Positions 1 to 7,372 of a DNA stretch of 8,891 bases are shown in pieces. The translations under genes were made by a program, and so were the position numbers. Under the pieces are notes generated by a model, which saw only the letters and a program-made list of their open reading frames with translations, made no database searches and was not told the DNA's origin. Origin of the DNA: VRUE01 sp040901495 (GTDB lineage: Bacteria > Actinomycetota > Thermoleophilia > Solirubrobacterales > 70-9); assembly GCA_040901495.1 (NCBI GenBank), contig JBBDYO010000009.1, positions 1 through 8,891 of the forward strand, read 5' to 3'. The stretch's first letter is position 1; every line of letters begins with the position of its first letter.

Positions 1-778
1 TCACGAAGATGCCGCCGATGATGATCAGCAGCACCTCGGTCTGGGTCATCACCGCGAGGGCGCCGATCGCCCCGCCGAGGCCAAGCGAGCCCGTGTCGCC
101 CATGAAGATCGAGGCCGGGAAGGCGTTGAACCAGAGGAAGCCGACGCAGGCGCCAACCAGGCAGGCCGAGAGCAGCGCCAGGTTCTGCTGGTCGTTGGTG
201 ACGAAGCAGATCGCCGTGAAGGCGAGCAGGACGATCGCGCAGCAGCCGGCGGCGAGGCCGTCGAGGCCGTCGGTGAGGTTGACCCCGTTCGAAGTGCCCG
301 CGATGACGAGGAAGACGAGTACGAAGTAGAGGACCGGGCCGAGGTCGATGCTGGCGTCGCCGATGCGGAAGAAGAGGGTCGGCTCGAGCCCGACCTCGTG
401 GCGCGCCACCCACCAGAGGCCGAGCGCGAGGAAGAGCTGGAACAGCAGCTTGTAGCGCGCGGATAGGCCGAGCGAGCGCCGTTTGACGATCTTGGTGAAG
501 TCGTCGGCAAAGCCCAGGGCCGCGCAGCCGATCGCAACGCCGAAGACCGCCAGGCTCTGGGCATCGAGGTCCGAGAGGACCAGGTAGGGCACGCAGATCG
601 AGGCGAAGACGATCAGCCCCCCCATGGTCGGCGTGCCCGCCTTCGCGTGGTGCTCCTGCGGCCCGTCCTCGCGGATGTGCTGGCCGAACTCTTTGACCCG
701 CAGGTACTCGATGAACTTCGGACCGAGGAAGATGCAGATCAGCATCGCCGCCATCCCCGCGATCAGTACCTCACCCAT
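1..778 (-). CDS. mraY: MraY, phospho-MurNAc-pentapeptide translocase (C-terminus cut by the window edge)
   Basis: Integral membrane enzyme that transfers phospho-MurNAc-pentapeptide from the UDP precursor to undecaprenyl phosphate, making lipid I. The 259 visible residues show MraY signatures: GTPTMGG (48-54), the Asp pair in GFADDFTK (D92, D93), NLTDGLDGL (167-175) and FMGDTGSLGLGG (225-236, with the conserved Asp at 228). Several hydrophobic segments alternate with short loops (about 5-19, 54-69, 76-91, 110-124, 148-162, 179-193, 200-218). Family members are about 320-370 residues, so roughly the last quarter, including the His-rich cytoplasmic loop, is missing. The ATG shares one base with the murF stop (TGATG), and a GAGGGG stretch lies 8 nt upstream, so translation is probably coupled to murF. 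Last visible gene of the dcw operon; murD and ftsW would be expected next. Confidence 0.96.
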   Translation of the reverse strand, partial: MGEVLIAGMAAMLICIFLGPKFIEYLRVKEFGQHIREDGPQEHHAKAGTPTMGGLIVFASICVPYLVLSDLDAQSLAVFGVAIGCAALGFADDFTKIVKRRSLGLSARYKLLFQLFLALGLWWVARHEVGLEPTLFFRIGDASIDLGPVLYFVLVFLVIAGTSNGVNLTDGLDGLAAGCCAIVLLAFTAICFVTNDQQNLALLSACLVGACVGFLWFNAFPASIFMGDTGSLGLGGAIGALAVMTQTEVLLIIIGGIFV

Positions 779-2109
779 CAGAGCAGCCCCTCGAGGCTCT
801 CCGCCACGGCCTCCAGCCCGGCCAAGCGCGAGCCCTTGACGAGGATCACGTCGCCCGGCTCGACCTGGGCGGCCAGCAGCTCGGCGGCCTCTTCGGGGTC
901 GCCGACCAGCTCGTCGGGGTCGTAGTCGCGCGCCGGCTCGCCGACCCCGATCAGCAGGTCGATGCCGTGAGCGCGGGCGTGAGCGCCCACCTCTCGGTGG
1001 TAGTCGGGAGCGCCGGAGCCCAGCTCCCCCATCTCTCCCAGGACGGCGATGCGGCGGTCCTGACCGAGGGAGGCGAGGTGGTCGAGCGCCGCTCGCATCG
1101 ACACCGGGTTGGCGTTGTAGCAGTCGTTCACCAGGATGATCCCGTCACGCAACTCGAGGCGCTCGCCCCGGAAGCGGGAGAACCCTATGTTCGCAGCGCG
1201 GTCGGCCATCGCGTCGAGCTTCGCCCCCAGCGCGACCCCGACCGCCACCGCCGCCAGGGCGTTGACCAGGTTGTGCTGCTCCGTGAACGGGAAGTGGAAG
1301 AGCTGGCTGCCGGCCGGAGTGGCGACCAGCGCCTCTGTCACCCCCTCCTCGACCCGTCGCTCGACCGCCTCGACGTCCCCGCCCGGGCCGAAGCGGAGCA
1401 GGCCGGGAACATCGTCCAGATGCGACTCGAGCTCCGCGCTGTCGACGGGGACAACCGCTGTGCCCGACTTGGGCAGCGCCGCCAGGATCTCCGCCTTCGC
1501 GGCCGCCACCTCCTCGACCGACCCGAGCAGCTCGACGTGGACGGGGCCGACGTTGGTGATCACCGCGACCTCGGGCTTGGCGATCGCCGCAAGCTCGGCG
1601 ATCTGGCCACGGCCGCGCATCGCCATCTCCAGGACCAGGAGCTCGGTGTCAGCCGGGGCTTCGAGCACGGTCAGCGGCAGCCCGATCTCGGTGTTCAGGT
1701 TCTCGCGGTTGGCGTGCACCCGGCCAGGCAGCAACGCCCGCGTGATGTCCTTGACCGACGTCTTCCCAACCGAGCCGGTGATCCCGACCACCCTTGCCCC
1801 CAGCTTCTCGCGCCAGGCGCTTGCGAGCGCCTGCAGGGCGGCGAGCGGCTCGTCGACCGCGAAAGCCCATGCGCCGTCGCTCAGGCCGGAAGCCTGCTCC
1901 GGGCGCACCACCACTCCCCAGGCACCGCCGGCAATCGCGGCGGGAGCGAACTCGCTCCCGTCGACCTTCTCACCCCGCAAACCGAAGAAGAGATCGCCGG
2001 CCGCCACCTCGCCGGAGTCGATGACGGCGCGTCCGGGCTCGCCGGGGCCACCGCGCGCGACGATCTCGGCCCCCATCGCGGCGGCGATTTGCTCGGCCGT
2101 CAGGTTCAC
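778..2109 (-). CDS. murF: MurF, UDP-MurNAc-tripeptide--D-Ala-D-Ala ligase
   Basis: Cytoplasmic ATP-dependent Mur ligase that adds the D-Ala-D-Ala dipeptide to UDP-MurNAc-tripeptide, giving the pentapeptide used by MraY. The 443-residue length is normal. The three-domain Mur pattern is visible: an N-terminal UDP-substrate domain (about 1-105), the P-loop GITGSVGKTSVK (109-120) opening the ATPase domain, NLNTEIGLP (137-145), EMAMRGRGQI (161-170), TNVGPVHVELLG (185-196), HNLVNALAA (279-287), the MurF-typical NDCYNANPVSM (328-338) and LGEMGELG (357-364), and LVKGSRLAGLE (423-433) in the C-terminal domain. The usual DDSYNANP reads NDCYNANP here, a mild variant. Start is GTG at 2109; it overlaps the murE stop by four bases (GTGA) and has a strong purine-rich site GGGAGGAG 11 nt upstream. 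Confidence 0.97.
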   Translation of the reverse strand: MNLTAEQIAAAMGAEIVARGGPGEPGRAVIDSGEVAAGDLFFGLRGEKVDGSEFAPAAIAGGAWGVVVRPEQASGLSDGAWAFAVDEPLAALQALASAWREKLGARVVGITGSVGKTSVKDITRALLPGRVHANRENLNTEIGLPLTVLEAPADTELLVLEMAMRGRGQIAELAAIAKPEVAVITNVGPVHVELLGSVEEVAAAKAEILAALPKSGTAVVPVDSAELESHLDDVPGLLRFGPGGDVEAVERRVEEGVTEALVATPAGSQLFHFPFTEQHNLVNALAAVAVGVALGAKLDAMADRAANIGFSRFRGERLELRDGIILVNDCYNANPVSMRAALDHLASLGQDRRIAVLGEMGELGSGAPDYHREVGAHARAHGIDLLIGVGEPARDYDPDELVGDPEEAAELLAAQVEPGDVILVKGSRLAGLEAVAESLEGLL

Positions 2110-3545
2110 AGCTTGCGCAACTCCTCCCGCGCCACCGCGCGGTCATCGAAGGGCACCTTGCGGCCGTTCTCAAACTCCTGCCCCTGCTCGTGCCCCTTGC
2201 CGGCGATCACAACCGTGTCGCCAGGCTGGGCGCGCGCCAGCGCCAGCACGATCGCCGCACGGCGGTCCGGCTCGACCTCCACCCCACCCCTCTCATCGAT
2301 CCCCGCCAGGACCTCGGCGATGATCGCGTCGGGCTGTTCGGAGCGCGGGTTGTCGGAGGTGACAACCGCCAGGTCGGCAAGCTCGGCGGCCGCCCGCCCC
2401 ATCTTCGGGCGCTTGTCGCGATCACGATCGCCGCCGGCGCCGAAAACGGCGATCACCCTGCCCTCGGTGATCCGCCGCGCCGCGCGCAAGACGTTCTCCA
2501 GCGAGTCCGGGGTGTGCGCGTAGTCGACCAGCACCGCGAACGGCTGCCCCTCGTCGATGGGCTCAAAACGCCCAGGAACGCGCTCCGCCTCGGCGAGCGC
2601 GGAGGCGGTCGCCTCGGACGGGATGCCAAGGGAGACGGCGGTGGCGAACGCGGCAAGCGCGTTGGAGACGTTGAACTCGCCCGGCAGCGCCGTCCGAACT
2701 TCCGTCTTCCCCCAGGGAGCGACGACCGTGAAACGCGCACCACGCGCGTCAAATCGGATGCCCTCGCCATTGAAGTCCGCCTCGCCCCCTTCGGTCGAGA
2801 ACGTGAAAGTGTCGAATTCGGAGGCCAAACGAGCGCCGTAGGGGTCGTCGGCGTTGACGATCCCAGCTTTCGGGCCCATCGCGAACAGCTTCCGCTTGGA
2901 TTGGAAGTAGCTCTCCATGTCCCCATGGAAGTCGAGGTGGTCCTGGCTGAGGTTGGTGAACAGCGCCACCTCGAAGTGGATCGAGGAGGCTCGGTGCAGC
3001 TCGAGCGCATGCGAGGAGACCTCCATCACGCAGGCCTGGTCCCCACCGTCCAGCATTCGCCGGAAGGTCGCCTGTAGGTCGATCGCCTCGGGCGTGGTTC
3101 GCTCCACCTCCTCCTCGACCCCCGCGACGACCTGCGTGACGGTCCCCAGCAGGCCGCACTGGACCCCCGCGGCTTCGAGGACCTCCCTGATCAGAAATGC
3201 CGTGGTCGTCTTCCCGTTCGTCCCGGTCACTCCCACGACCCCCAGCTCGGCGGTCGGATCCCCCCAGAACCGCGCCGCCAGCGGCGCCATCGACGCCCGC
3301 GCGTCGGCTATGACGACCTGGGGAACGTCCAGCTCCAGCTCTCGCTCGACGACGAGGCCGGCGGCCCCGGCCTCAACCGCCGCGGCGGCGAACTCATGCC
3401 CGTCCGCCTTCTCCCCCGGCACACAGAAGAACAGCGTCCCCGGCCCAACCCTGCGGCTGTCATAGGCGAGATCCGAGATCTCGACAGCGATGTCCCCGCG
3501 AGTCCCCGTGACATCGGCGCCCGTAATTAGATCTCGCAGCTTCAC
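2106..3545 (-). CDS. murE: MurE, UDP-MurNAc-dipeptide ligase, predicted meso-DAP-adding type
   Basis: Cytoplasmic Mur ligase that adds the third stem-peptide residue to UDP-MurNAc-L-Ala-D-Glu. The 479 residues match the family length. Visible motifs: P-loop GVTGTNGKTTT (105-115), TTPEAID (150-156), SSHALE (177-182), TNLSQDHLDFHG (197-208), YFQSKRKLF (213-221, K217 at the carbamylated-lysine position), NVSNALAA (292-299), DYAHTPDSL (341-349), DNPR (398-401) and GKGHEQ (449-454). In this family DNPR is the signature of enzymes selecting meso-diaminopimelate; lysine-adding enzymes have a different residue set there. The GTG at 3545 is the only start before an in-frame TAG at 3555-3557, and it gives the typical N-terminus MKLRDL. 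No clear Shine-Dalgarno is seen in the 18-bp gap after the ftsI gene, so reinitiation from upstream translation is likely. Confidence 0.96.
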   Translation of the reverse strand: MKLRDLITGADVTGTRGDIAVEISDLAYDSRRVGPGTLFFCVPGEKADGHEFAAAAVEAGAAGLVVERELELDVPQVVIADARASMAPLAARFWGDPTAELGVVGVTGTNGKTTTAFLIREVLEAAGVQCGLLGTVTQVVAGVEEEVERTTPEAIDLQATFRRMLDGGDQACVMEVSSHALELHRASSIHFEVALFTNLSQDHLDFHGDMESYFQSKRKLFAMGPKAGIVNADDPYGARLASEFDTFTFSTEGGEADFNGEGIRFDARGARFTVVAPWGKTEVRTALPGEFNVSNALAAFATAVSLGIPSEATASALAEAERVPGRFEPIDEGQPFAVLVDYAHTPDSLENVLRAARRITEGRVIAVFGAGGDRDRDKRPKMGRAAAELADLAVVTSDNPRSEQPDAIIAEVLAGIDERGGVEVEPDRRAAIVLALARAQPGDTVVIAGKGHEQGQEFENGRKVPFDDRAVAREELRKL

Positions 3546-3563
3546 GGGCCGATTCTAGGTCGG

Positions 3564-5219
3564 CTACTGAGGGGGCACACCCAAGTAGGGCAGGGCGAAG
3601 GCGGCGATTTCGCCGAAAGCGGGGGCGGCAACCGAGCCGCCGTAGTAGTCGCCGCCCTGCGGCTGGTCGACGATCACCGCGACCAGGAGGCGTGGATCGT
3701 CTGCCGGCGCGAAGCCGATGAACGAGGCGACGAACTTCGTCTCCGAGTAGGTCCCGTTTTCGGCGACCTCGGCCGTTCCCGTCTTGCCCGCAAGCGTGTA
3801 GCCGGGGACGCTGACCTCCGACGCCGTCCCGCCGGGGCCCAGCACCCCGGTCAGCATTGTCCGCACCTGGGAAGCGACCTCAGGGTTGATCACGCGCCGG
3901 CCGGCCGGATCCTCGACGGGCTCACCGTCAATCGACTCGATCAGTTGCGGCTGCCGCAGCTCACCGCCGTTGGCGATGGCGGCGTACCCCGCCATCATCT
4001 GCATCGGCGTCACCGAGAGGCCCTGTCCGAGCGGCAGGTTCCCCATCGTTGAGCCCGAGTACTTATCCAGCTCAGGCACCAGTCCCTGCTCCTCGGCCGG
4101 GAAGCGGACGCCGGTCGGCCGGCCGAACCCAAAGCGATTGATCCAGCGACTAAAGCGCTCGCTGCCGAGCTGCAGGCCGATGGTCACCGCGCCCACGTTC
4201 GAAGAGTGGGCGAGGATTTCGGCCACGGACAGCGTTTCGGTGCCGCGCGCGTGGGACTCTTCGATCACTCGGTCGGCGACTTGGATCGAGGGTTCCAGCG
4301 TGTACCCCGACTCGGGCGTGACGAGTTTTTCCTCAAGCGCGGCCGAGACGGTGAATGCCTTGAAGGTCGAGCCCGGCTCATAGGTAAAGCCCGTCGCCCT
4401 GTTCATCAGGTCCTCGGGGCTGGCGCTGGAGAGATCGGTCGGGTCGGTGGGCGGCCAGTTCGCCATCGCAAGGATCTCGGAGTCGTGAGGATCCATGACG
4501 ATCGCCGTTGCACCCTGCGGCGCGTAGGCTTCCCCGACTCCGGCAAGGACTTGCTCCGTCCGCCTCTCGATCGCCGGATCGAGCGTGAGCTTGATGTCGT
4601 GGCCGTCGCTCTCTTCGGCAACCGTCTCCAACCGAATCGGCTCGCCGAGCGCGTCCTTGACCACCCTGCGCTCGCCATCGGTGCCGTCGAGGACGGATTC
4701 CTCACCCAGCTCGAGACCGGTGAGGCCCTGGTTTTCCGAGCCGACGGCGCCGATCACTTGAGCCGCCAACTCACCCTGGGGGTAGTTGCGCCTGCTGTCG
4801 GGCAGCTCTCCGATTCCCGGCAGCTCGAGTCGCGCCACCCTGGCCGCCGTCGGAATATCCACCTTCTGGGCGATGTAAGAGAACCCAGAGTCCTCGGTGA
4901 GGCTGTCGAGGACCTCGACGCTGTCCAAGTCGAGGATGGTCGCGAGTTTCTCCGCTGTCTGCCCTGGGTTCTTGACCTGGTACGGAGTGGCGAAGATCGT
5001 CCTCGCGTCTTCGGAGACGGCCAGCGGGTTGCCGAACCGATCAAGGACGCTCCCCCGCAAACCGGGGACCGTGACGACCTCCGTCTGCTGGTAGGCAGCT
5101 TCCGAGGAGAGCTGGGAGCCCTGCACCCCCTGTAGCCACACCGCGCGAACGGCGATGACGAGGAAGCAGAGGAGAAACCCGGCGAAGAGAAGACCGATCC
5201 TTCGCTCGATTGTCTTCAT
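3564..5219 (-). CDS. ftsI: FtsI/PbpB-type class B penicillin-binding protein (septal transpeptidase)
   Basis: Membrane-anchored D,D-transpeptidase that cross-links septal peptidoglycan, working with FtsW and the FtsL complex. It has 551 residues: a short basic cytoplasmic end, one TM helix (about 9-29), the pedestal-domain signature RGSVLDRFGNPLA (55-67), then the transpeptidase domain with all three active-site motifs: STFK (284-287, nucleophile S284), SSN (339-341) and KTGTAE (479-484). The protein ends about 70 residues after KTG, so there are no PASTA repeats. Position in the cluster between the FtsL-like gene and murE argues for the division PBP over the elongation type. The ATG at 5219 follows the ftsL stop by 15 bp; an AGGAG overlapping that stop is 12 nt upstream. 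pbpB would be an equally valid name in an actinobacterium. Confidence 0.95.
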   Translation of the reverse strand: MKTIERRIGLLFAGFLLCFLVIAVRAVWLQGVQGSQLSSEAAYQQTEVVTVPGLRGSVLDRFGNPLAVSEDARTIFATPYQVKNPGQTAEKLATILDLDSVEVLDSLTEDSGFSYIAQKVDIPTAARVARLELPGIGELPDSRRNYPQGELAAQVIGAVGSENQGLTGLELGEESVLDGTDGERRVVKDALGEPIRLETVAEESDGHDIKLTLDPAIERRTEQVLAGVGEAYAPQGATAIVMDPHDSEILAMANWPPTDPTDLSSASPEDLMNRATGFTYEPGSTFKAFTVSAALEEKLVTPESGYTLEPSIQVADRVIEESHARGTETLSVAEILAHSSNVGAVTIGLQLGSERFSRWINRFGFGRPTGVRFPAEEQGLVPELDKYSGSTMGNLPLGQGLSVTPMQMMAGYAAIANGGELRQPQLIESIDGEPVEDPAGRRVINPEVASQVRTMLTGVLGPGGTASEVSVPGYTLAGKTGTAEVAENGTYSETKFVASFIGFAPADDPRLLVAVIVDQPQGGDYYGGSVAAPAFGEIAAFALPYLGVPPQ

Positions 5220-5231
5220 CGCGGTTGCCCG

Positions 5232-5236
5232 CTCCT
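5232..5236 (-). promoter_or_regulatory. Ribosome binding site of ftsI, embedded in the ftsL stop codon
   Basis: The minus strand reads TAGGAG, in which the TAG stop of the ftsL-like gene supplies the first AG of an AGGAG Shine-Dalgarno. It lies 12 nt before the ATG at 5219, slightly far but usable. A ribosome terminating on ftsL would cover this site, so translation of the two genes is probably coupled. Confidence 0.55.
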
Positions 5237-5789
5237 AGTAACCGGCATCCGCGGCCGCCAGCCGCTGAGCGGCGATCGCGACGTCATCGCGGCCGGCCTC
5301 CACAAAGGCGACCTCGTCGACGTTGGCCACGACCAGCCCGAGAGCGGCCGCATCGTGGCGAACGCGTGGCGAGGCGGACTTCTGCGCGTCGCGGTTGCGG
5401 AGGATCGAGTTCTCCTGGTCCAGCGCCTGGATGTTCTGGTCGATCTGGCCCGCCGAAGCGGCGAGGCTGAGCGTCACCACGTTGAGCGCGACGATGCCCG
5501 CGAGCAAGAGGCCGAGCACTGCGATCCAGGTGCGTCCGCGGGTCATCCGCACCATCAGGCTGGAATCGGGGAGGTGCCGGACGGCGGCCGCGGTCCCCAC
5601 CGCGAAGGGGATCAGTTGCCCGGCGGGACGGCGCGCCGGAGCGACTTTGCGGCGCACCGGCGGCGCGGTGCGCGCCGGGGCTCTCCGTGCGGGGGCGACT
5701 TTGAGCGAGGCTTTGCGCGGGGCCGGCGCTTTTTTGCGCGGCGCGCGCGCGGGTGCGGCCGCCTGGCGTGCGGTTGCCGCGGCGGCCAT
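5235..5789 (-). CDS. FtsL-like bitopic cell-division protein with long basic N-terminal tail
   Basis: Predicted single-pass septal protein of 184 residues in the FtsL position between rsmH and the class B PBP. Residues 1-57 are almost only Ala, Pro, Arg and Lys, with the heptad KVAPARR present twice (30-36 and 48-54). A TM helix spans about 88-110. The outer part begins with a coiled-coil-like stretch (about 113-134) and then AAALGLVVANVDEVAFVEAG (147-166), which resembles the conserved patch after the coiled coil in FtsL/FtsB-type (septum formation initiator-like) proteins. Family sequence conservation is low, so identification rests on topology and position. The ATG at 5789 overlaps the rsmH stop by one base (TGATG), with a GGAGAGG stretch 7 nt upstream. 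The same frame stays open upstream into rsmH, but the coupled ATG is the credible start. Confidence 0.85.
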   Translation of the reverse strand: MAAAATARQAAAPARAPRKKAPAPRKASLKVAPARRAPARTAPPVRRKVAPARRPAGQLIPFAVGTAAAVRHLPDSSLMVRMTRGRTWIAVLGLLLAGIVALNVVTLSLAASAGQIDQNIQALDQENSILRNRDAQKSASPRVRHDAAALGLVVANVDEVAFVEAGRDDVAIAAQRLAAADAGY

Positions 5790-6739
5790 CAGAGGGCCTC
5801 TCCGACTTGGCCACCGGTCACCTTGACCGCCGCGCGCAGATGGGCGGACTTGGAGCGCGGGTTCATCGCGATCTCCTCTGGGCCGGGCATGACCGAGCGG
5901 CGCGTCAGCAGCTCCGCTTCGGGCTCGCGACCGCAAGCGCAGATGGGAAGCTCCGGCGGGCAAATGCAACCGCGGGCGCGCTCGACGAGGAACTGCTTGA
6001 CGCGACGGTCCTCCAGCGAGTGGAAGGAGATCGCGGCGAGCCGACCACCGACGGGCAGCGTCGCCCAGGCCACCGGCAGGGCGTCGTCAAGCGAGTCCAG
6101 CTCGCCGTTGACGGCGATCCGAACCGCCTGGAAGGTCCGCTTGGCGGGATGCCCCCCGCCGAACCTGGCCGAGGCGGGAATCCCTGCCTTGACCGCGGCG
6201 ACAAGGTCGGAGGTGCTTCTAAGGGGGCGATTCCGCACGATCTCGCGGGCAATCCCACCGGCGTAGCGCTCCTCTCCGAAGCGCCTCAGAACCTGCGCGA
6301 TTCGCGACTCGGGCCACTCGTTGAGAAGGTCGGCGGCGCTGAACTCCTGGCGGGTGTCCATCCTCATGTCCAGGGGTGCGTCATAGGAATAGGAGAAGCC
6401 CCGCTCCCGGGCATCAACCTGCATGGAGGACATTCCGAGGTCCATGTAGATCATGTCTGGGTGGATGCCTTCGCCGCGCAGAGTGCGAAGACCTGCCGCG
6501 TAGTCCTCGCCGATGAACCGCGTCCGGCAGGGAACCTCGCCGGACAAGCGCTCGAATCGGGCCTCGGCCGCCGGGTCGCGATCGATGCAGATCAGCGTCC
6601 CGGTCGAGCCGATTGCCTCGCCGACCCGCCGCGCGTGGCCGCCGGCGCCAAAGGTGCAATCGACCGCCGTCTGCCCCGGCTCGGGGGCCAGCAGGTCGAC
6701 AAGCTCGGTTAGGAGGACTGGTTGGTGCTCGGGAGGCAT
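5789..6739 (-). CDS. rsmH: RsmH (MraW), 16S rRNA N4-methyltransferase for C1402
   Basis: SAM-dependent enzyme that methylates N4 of C1402 in the 16S rRNA decoding site. From the chosen ATG it has 316 residues, normal for the family. Motifs: SAM-binding DCTFGAGGHA (27-36), IDRDP (52-56), YMDLGMSSMQVDARERGFSY (98-117) followed by PLDMRMD (122-128), GGGHPAKRTFQAVRIAVN (194-211) and AISFHSLEDRRVKQF (236-250). A four-Cys cluster CICPPELPICACG lies at 258-270. Start choice: an upstream in-frame ATG at 6826, just after the mraZ stop, would add 29 residues. That stretch has many A/T third positions, unlike the rest of the gene, and no family motifs, so the ATG at 6739 is preferred although it lacks an obvious Shine-Dalgarno. 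Confidence 0.95.
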   Translation of the reverse strand: MPPEHQPVLLTELVDLLAPEPGQTAVDCTFGAGGHARRVGEAIGSTGTLICIDRDPAAEARFERLSGEVPCRTRFIGEDYAAGLRTLRGEGIHPDMIYMDLGMSSMQVDARERGFSYSYDAPLDMRMDTRQEFSAADLLNEWPESRIAQVLRRFGEERYAGGIAREIVRNRPLRSTSDLVAAVKAGIPASARFGGGHPAKRTFQAVRIAVNGELDSLDDALPVAWATLPVGGRLAAISFHSLEDRRVKQFLVERARGCICPPELPICACGREPEAELLTRRSVMPGPEEIAMNPRSKSAHLRAAVKVTGGQVGEAL

Positions 6740-6827
6740 ATACACAAGGGTTGCGCGATTTGGAATTGCTCCATGGGTATTCGACAGGGGGTCGGGAGCG
6801 AGGGCTGGGTTCGCGTGCGTCCCCATG

Positions 6828-7271
6828 TCACGCAGAGGCTCCGCTTGCGGCCAAGCCCTCGGCAATCTCTGACGCGCTGGCGTCGAGCTCTGCCTCCTGC
6901 TTCGCCCACGCCTCGGCATCCCAGATCTCGAGGTACTCCCCGCCGCCGATCACGACGCACGCCCCCGAGAGGCCGGCGTGCTCGATCAGCGGCTTCGGGA
7001 CCCGGATGCGGCCGGCGGAGTCGAGCTTCTCATCGAAGGACCCACCGTGGAAGTGGCGTCGCAGGCGGCGAGCGTCGCCGCCGAAAGGACTGTGCGGGGA
7101 GAGGAAGCGATCCGAGAGCTGCTCGAACTCCTCGGTCGTGTGGACCCACACGCAGGGGTCGAAGCCTTTGGAAAGAACAATGCCGTCAGAAAGCGCCGCC
7201 CGAAACCTAGACGGGACGGTGAGGCGATCCTTGGAGTCGAGGCTGTGCTCGTAGAGACCCCGAAATGCCAT
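6828..7271 (-). CDS. mraZ: MraZ, dcw-operon transcriptional regulator
   Basis: DNA-binding protein made of two AbrB-like half-sites that forms ring oligomers and in studied bacteria binds direct repeats upstream of its own gene. The 147-residue length is normal. Each half carries the family motif: LDSKDRLTVPSRFR (11-24) and LDSAGRIRVPKPL (83-95). The first has Asp where Gly is usual in the DxKGR motif, a small deviation. The ends of both half-sites are recognisable (VWVHTTEEFEQL at 41-52, LEIWDAEAW at 114-122). The ATG at 7271 is supported by AAAGGA 10 nt upstream and by the typical N-terminus MAFRGLYEHSLD. It is the first gene of the operon; its likely operator is at 7373-7397. An 88-bp gap separates it from rsmH. 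Confidence 0.96.
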   Translation of the reverse strand: MAFRGLYEHSLDSKDRLTVPSRFRAALSDGIVLSKGFDPCVWVHTTEEFEQLSDRFLSPHSPFGGDARRLRRHFHGGSFDEKLDSAGRIRVPKPLIEHAGLSGACVVIGGGEYLEIWDAEAWAKQEAELDASASEIAEGLAASGASA

Positions 7272-7281
7272 GCCCTGGAGT

Positions 7282-7287
7282 TCCTTT
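7282..7287 (-). promoter_or_regulatory. Ribosome binding site of mraZ
   Basis: The minus strand has AAAGGA 10 nt before the ATG at 7271. It lies about 15 nt after the U-run of the leader hairpin, outside the stem, so that hairpin would not hide it directly. Confidence 0.6.
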
Positions 7288-7301
7288 CTGCGCCGGCCTG
7301 G

Positions 7302-7356
7302 AAAAAGAGTTAGGACCGGAGTGATGAGGTGGGAGGAGCCTCACCACCCCGGTCCT
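7302..7356 (-). terminator. Hairpin plus U-run in the mraZ leader, possible attenuator
   Basis: In the minus-strand transcript, bases 7356-7339 can pair with 7329-7312 to give an 18-bp stem around a 9-nt loop (7338-7330). Sixteen pairs are Watson-Crick and two are G-U; in the opposite strand those two become A-C mismatches. The 3' side continues AACTC and then five U (7306-7302). AACTC can pair with GAGTT at 7368-7364 across a 7-nt bulge, which would bring the helix up to the U-run. This is the form of an intrinsic terminator lying between the predicted promoter and mraZ. Whether it terminates, attenuates, or only stabilises the 5' end cannot be told from sequence. Confidence 0.5.
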
Positions 7357-7372
7357 GGGCTTCAACTCGAGC

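Noticed and set aside
967..2523. Long plus-strand open frame of 518 codons opposite murF and murE, and similar antisense frames over the other genes
   Set aside because: Such frames are expected opposite GC-rich coding DNA. The composition is Arg/Ala/His-rich without domain motifs, there is no ribosome site, and the minus-strand genes have full family signatures.
5619..5789. Repetitive GC-rich DNA in the FtsL-like tail as a tandem repeat or recombination site
   Set aside because: The nucleotide copies differ at several positions and the similarity follows from Ala/Pro/Arg codons, so it is protein low complexity only.
5790..5969. N-terminal extension of the FtsL-like frame into rsmH
   Set aside because: It would overlap rsmH coding sequence by 180 bp and adds Arg-rich out-of-frame translation. 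The ATG coupled to the rsmH stop is the natural start.
7207..7346. Possible leader peptide starting at GTG-GTG within the mraZ leader hairpin
   Set aside because: The frame runs past the mraZ start to 7207, has no ribosome site, and shows no run of regulatory codons that would suggest ribosome-mediated attenuation.
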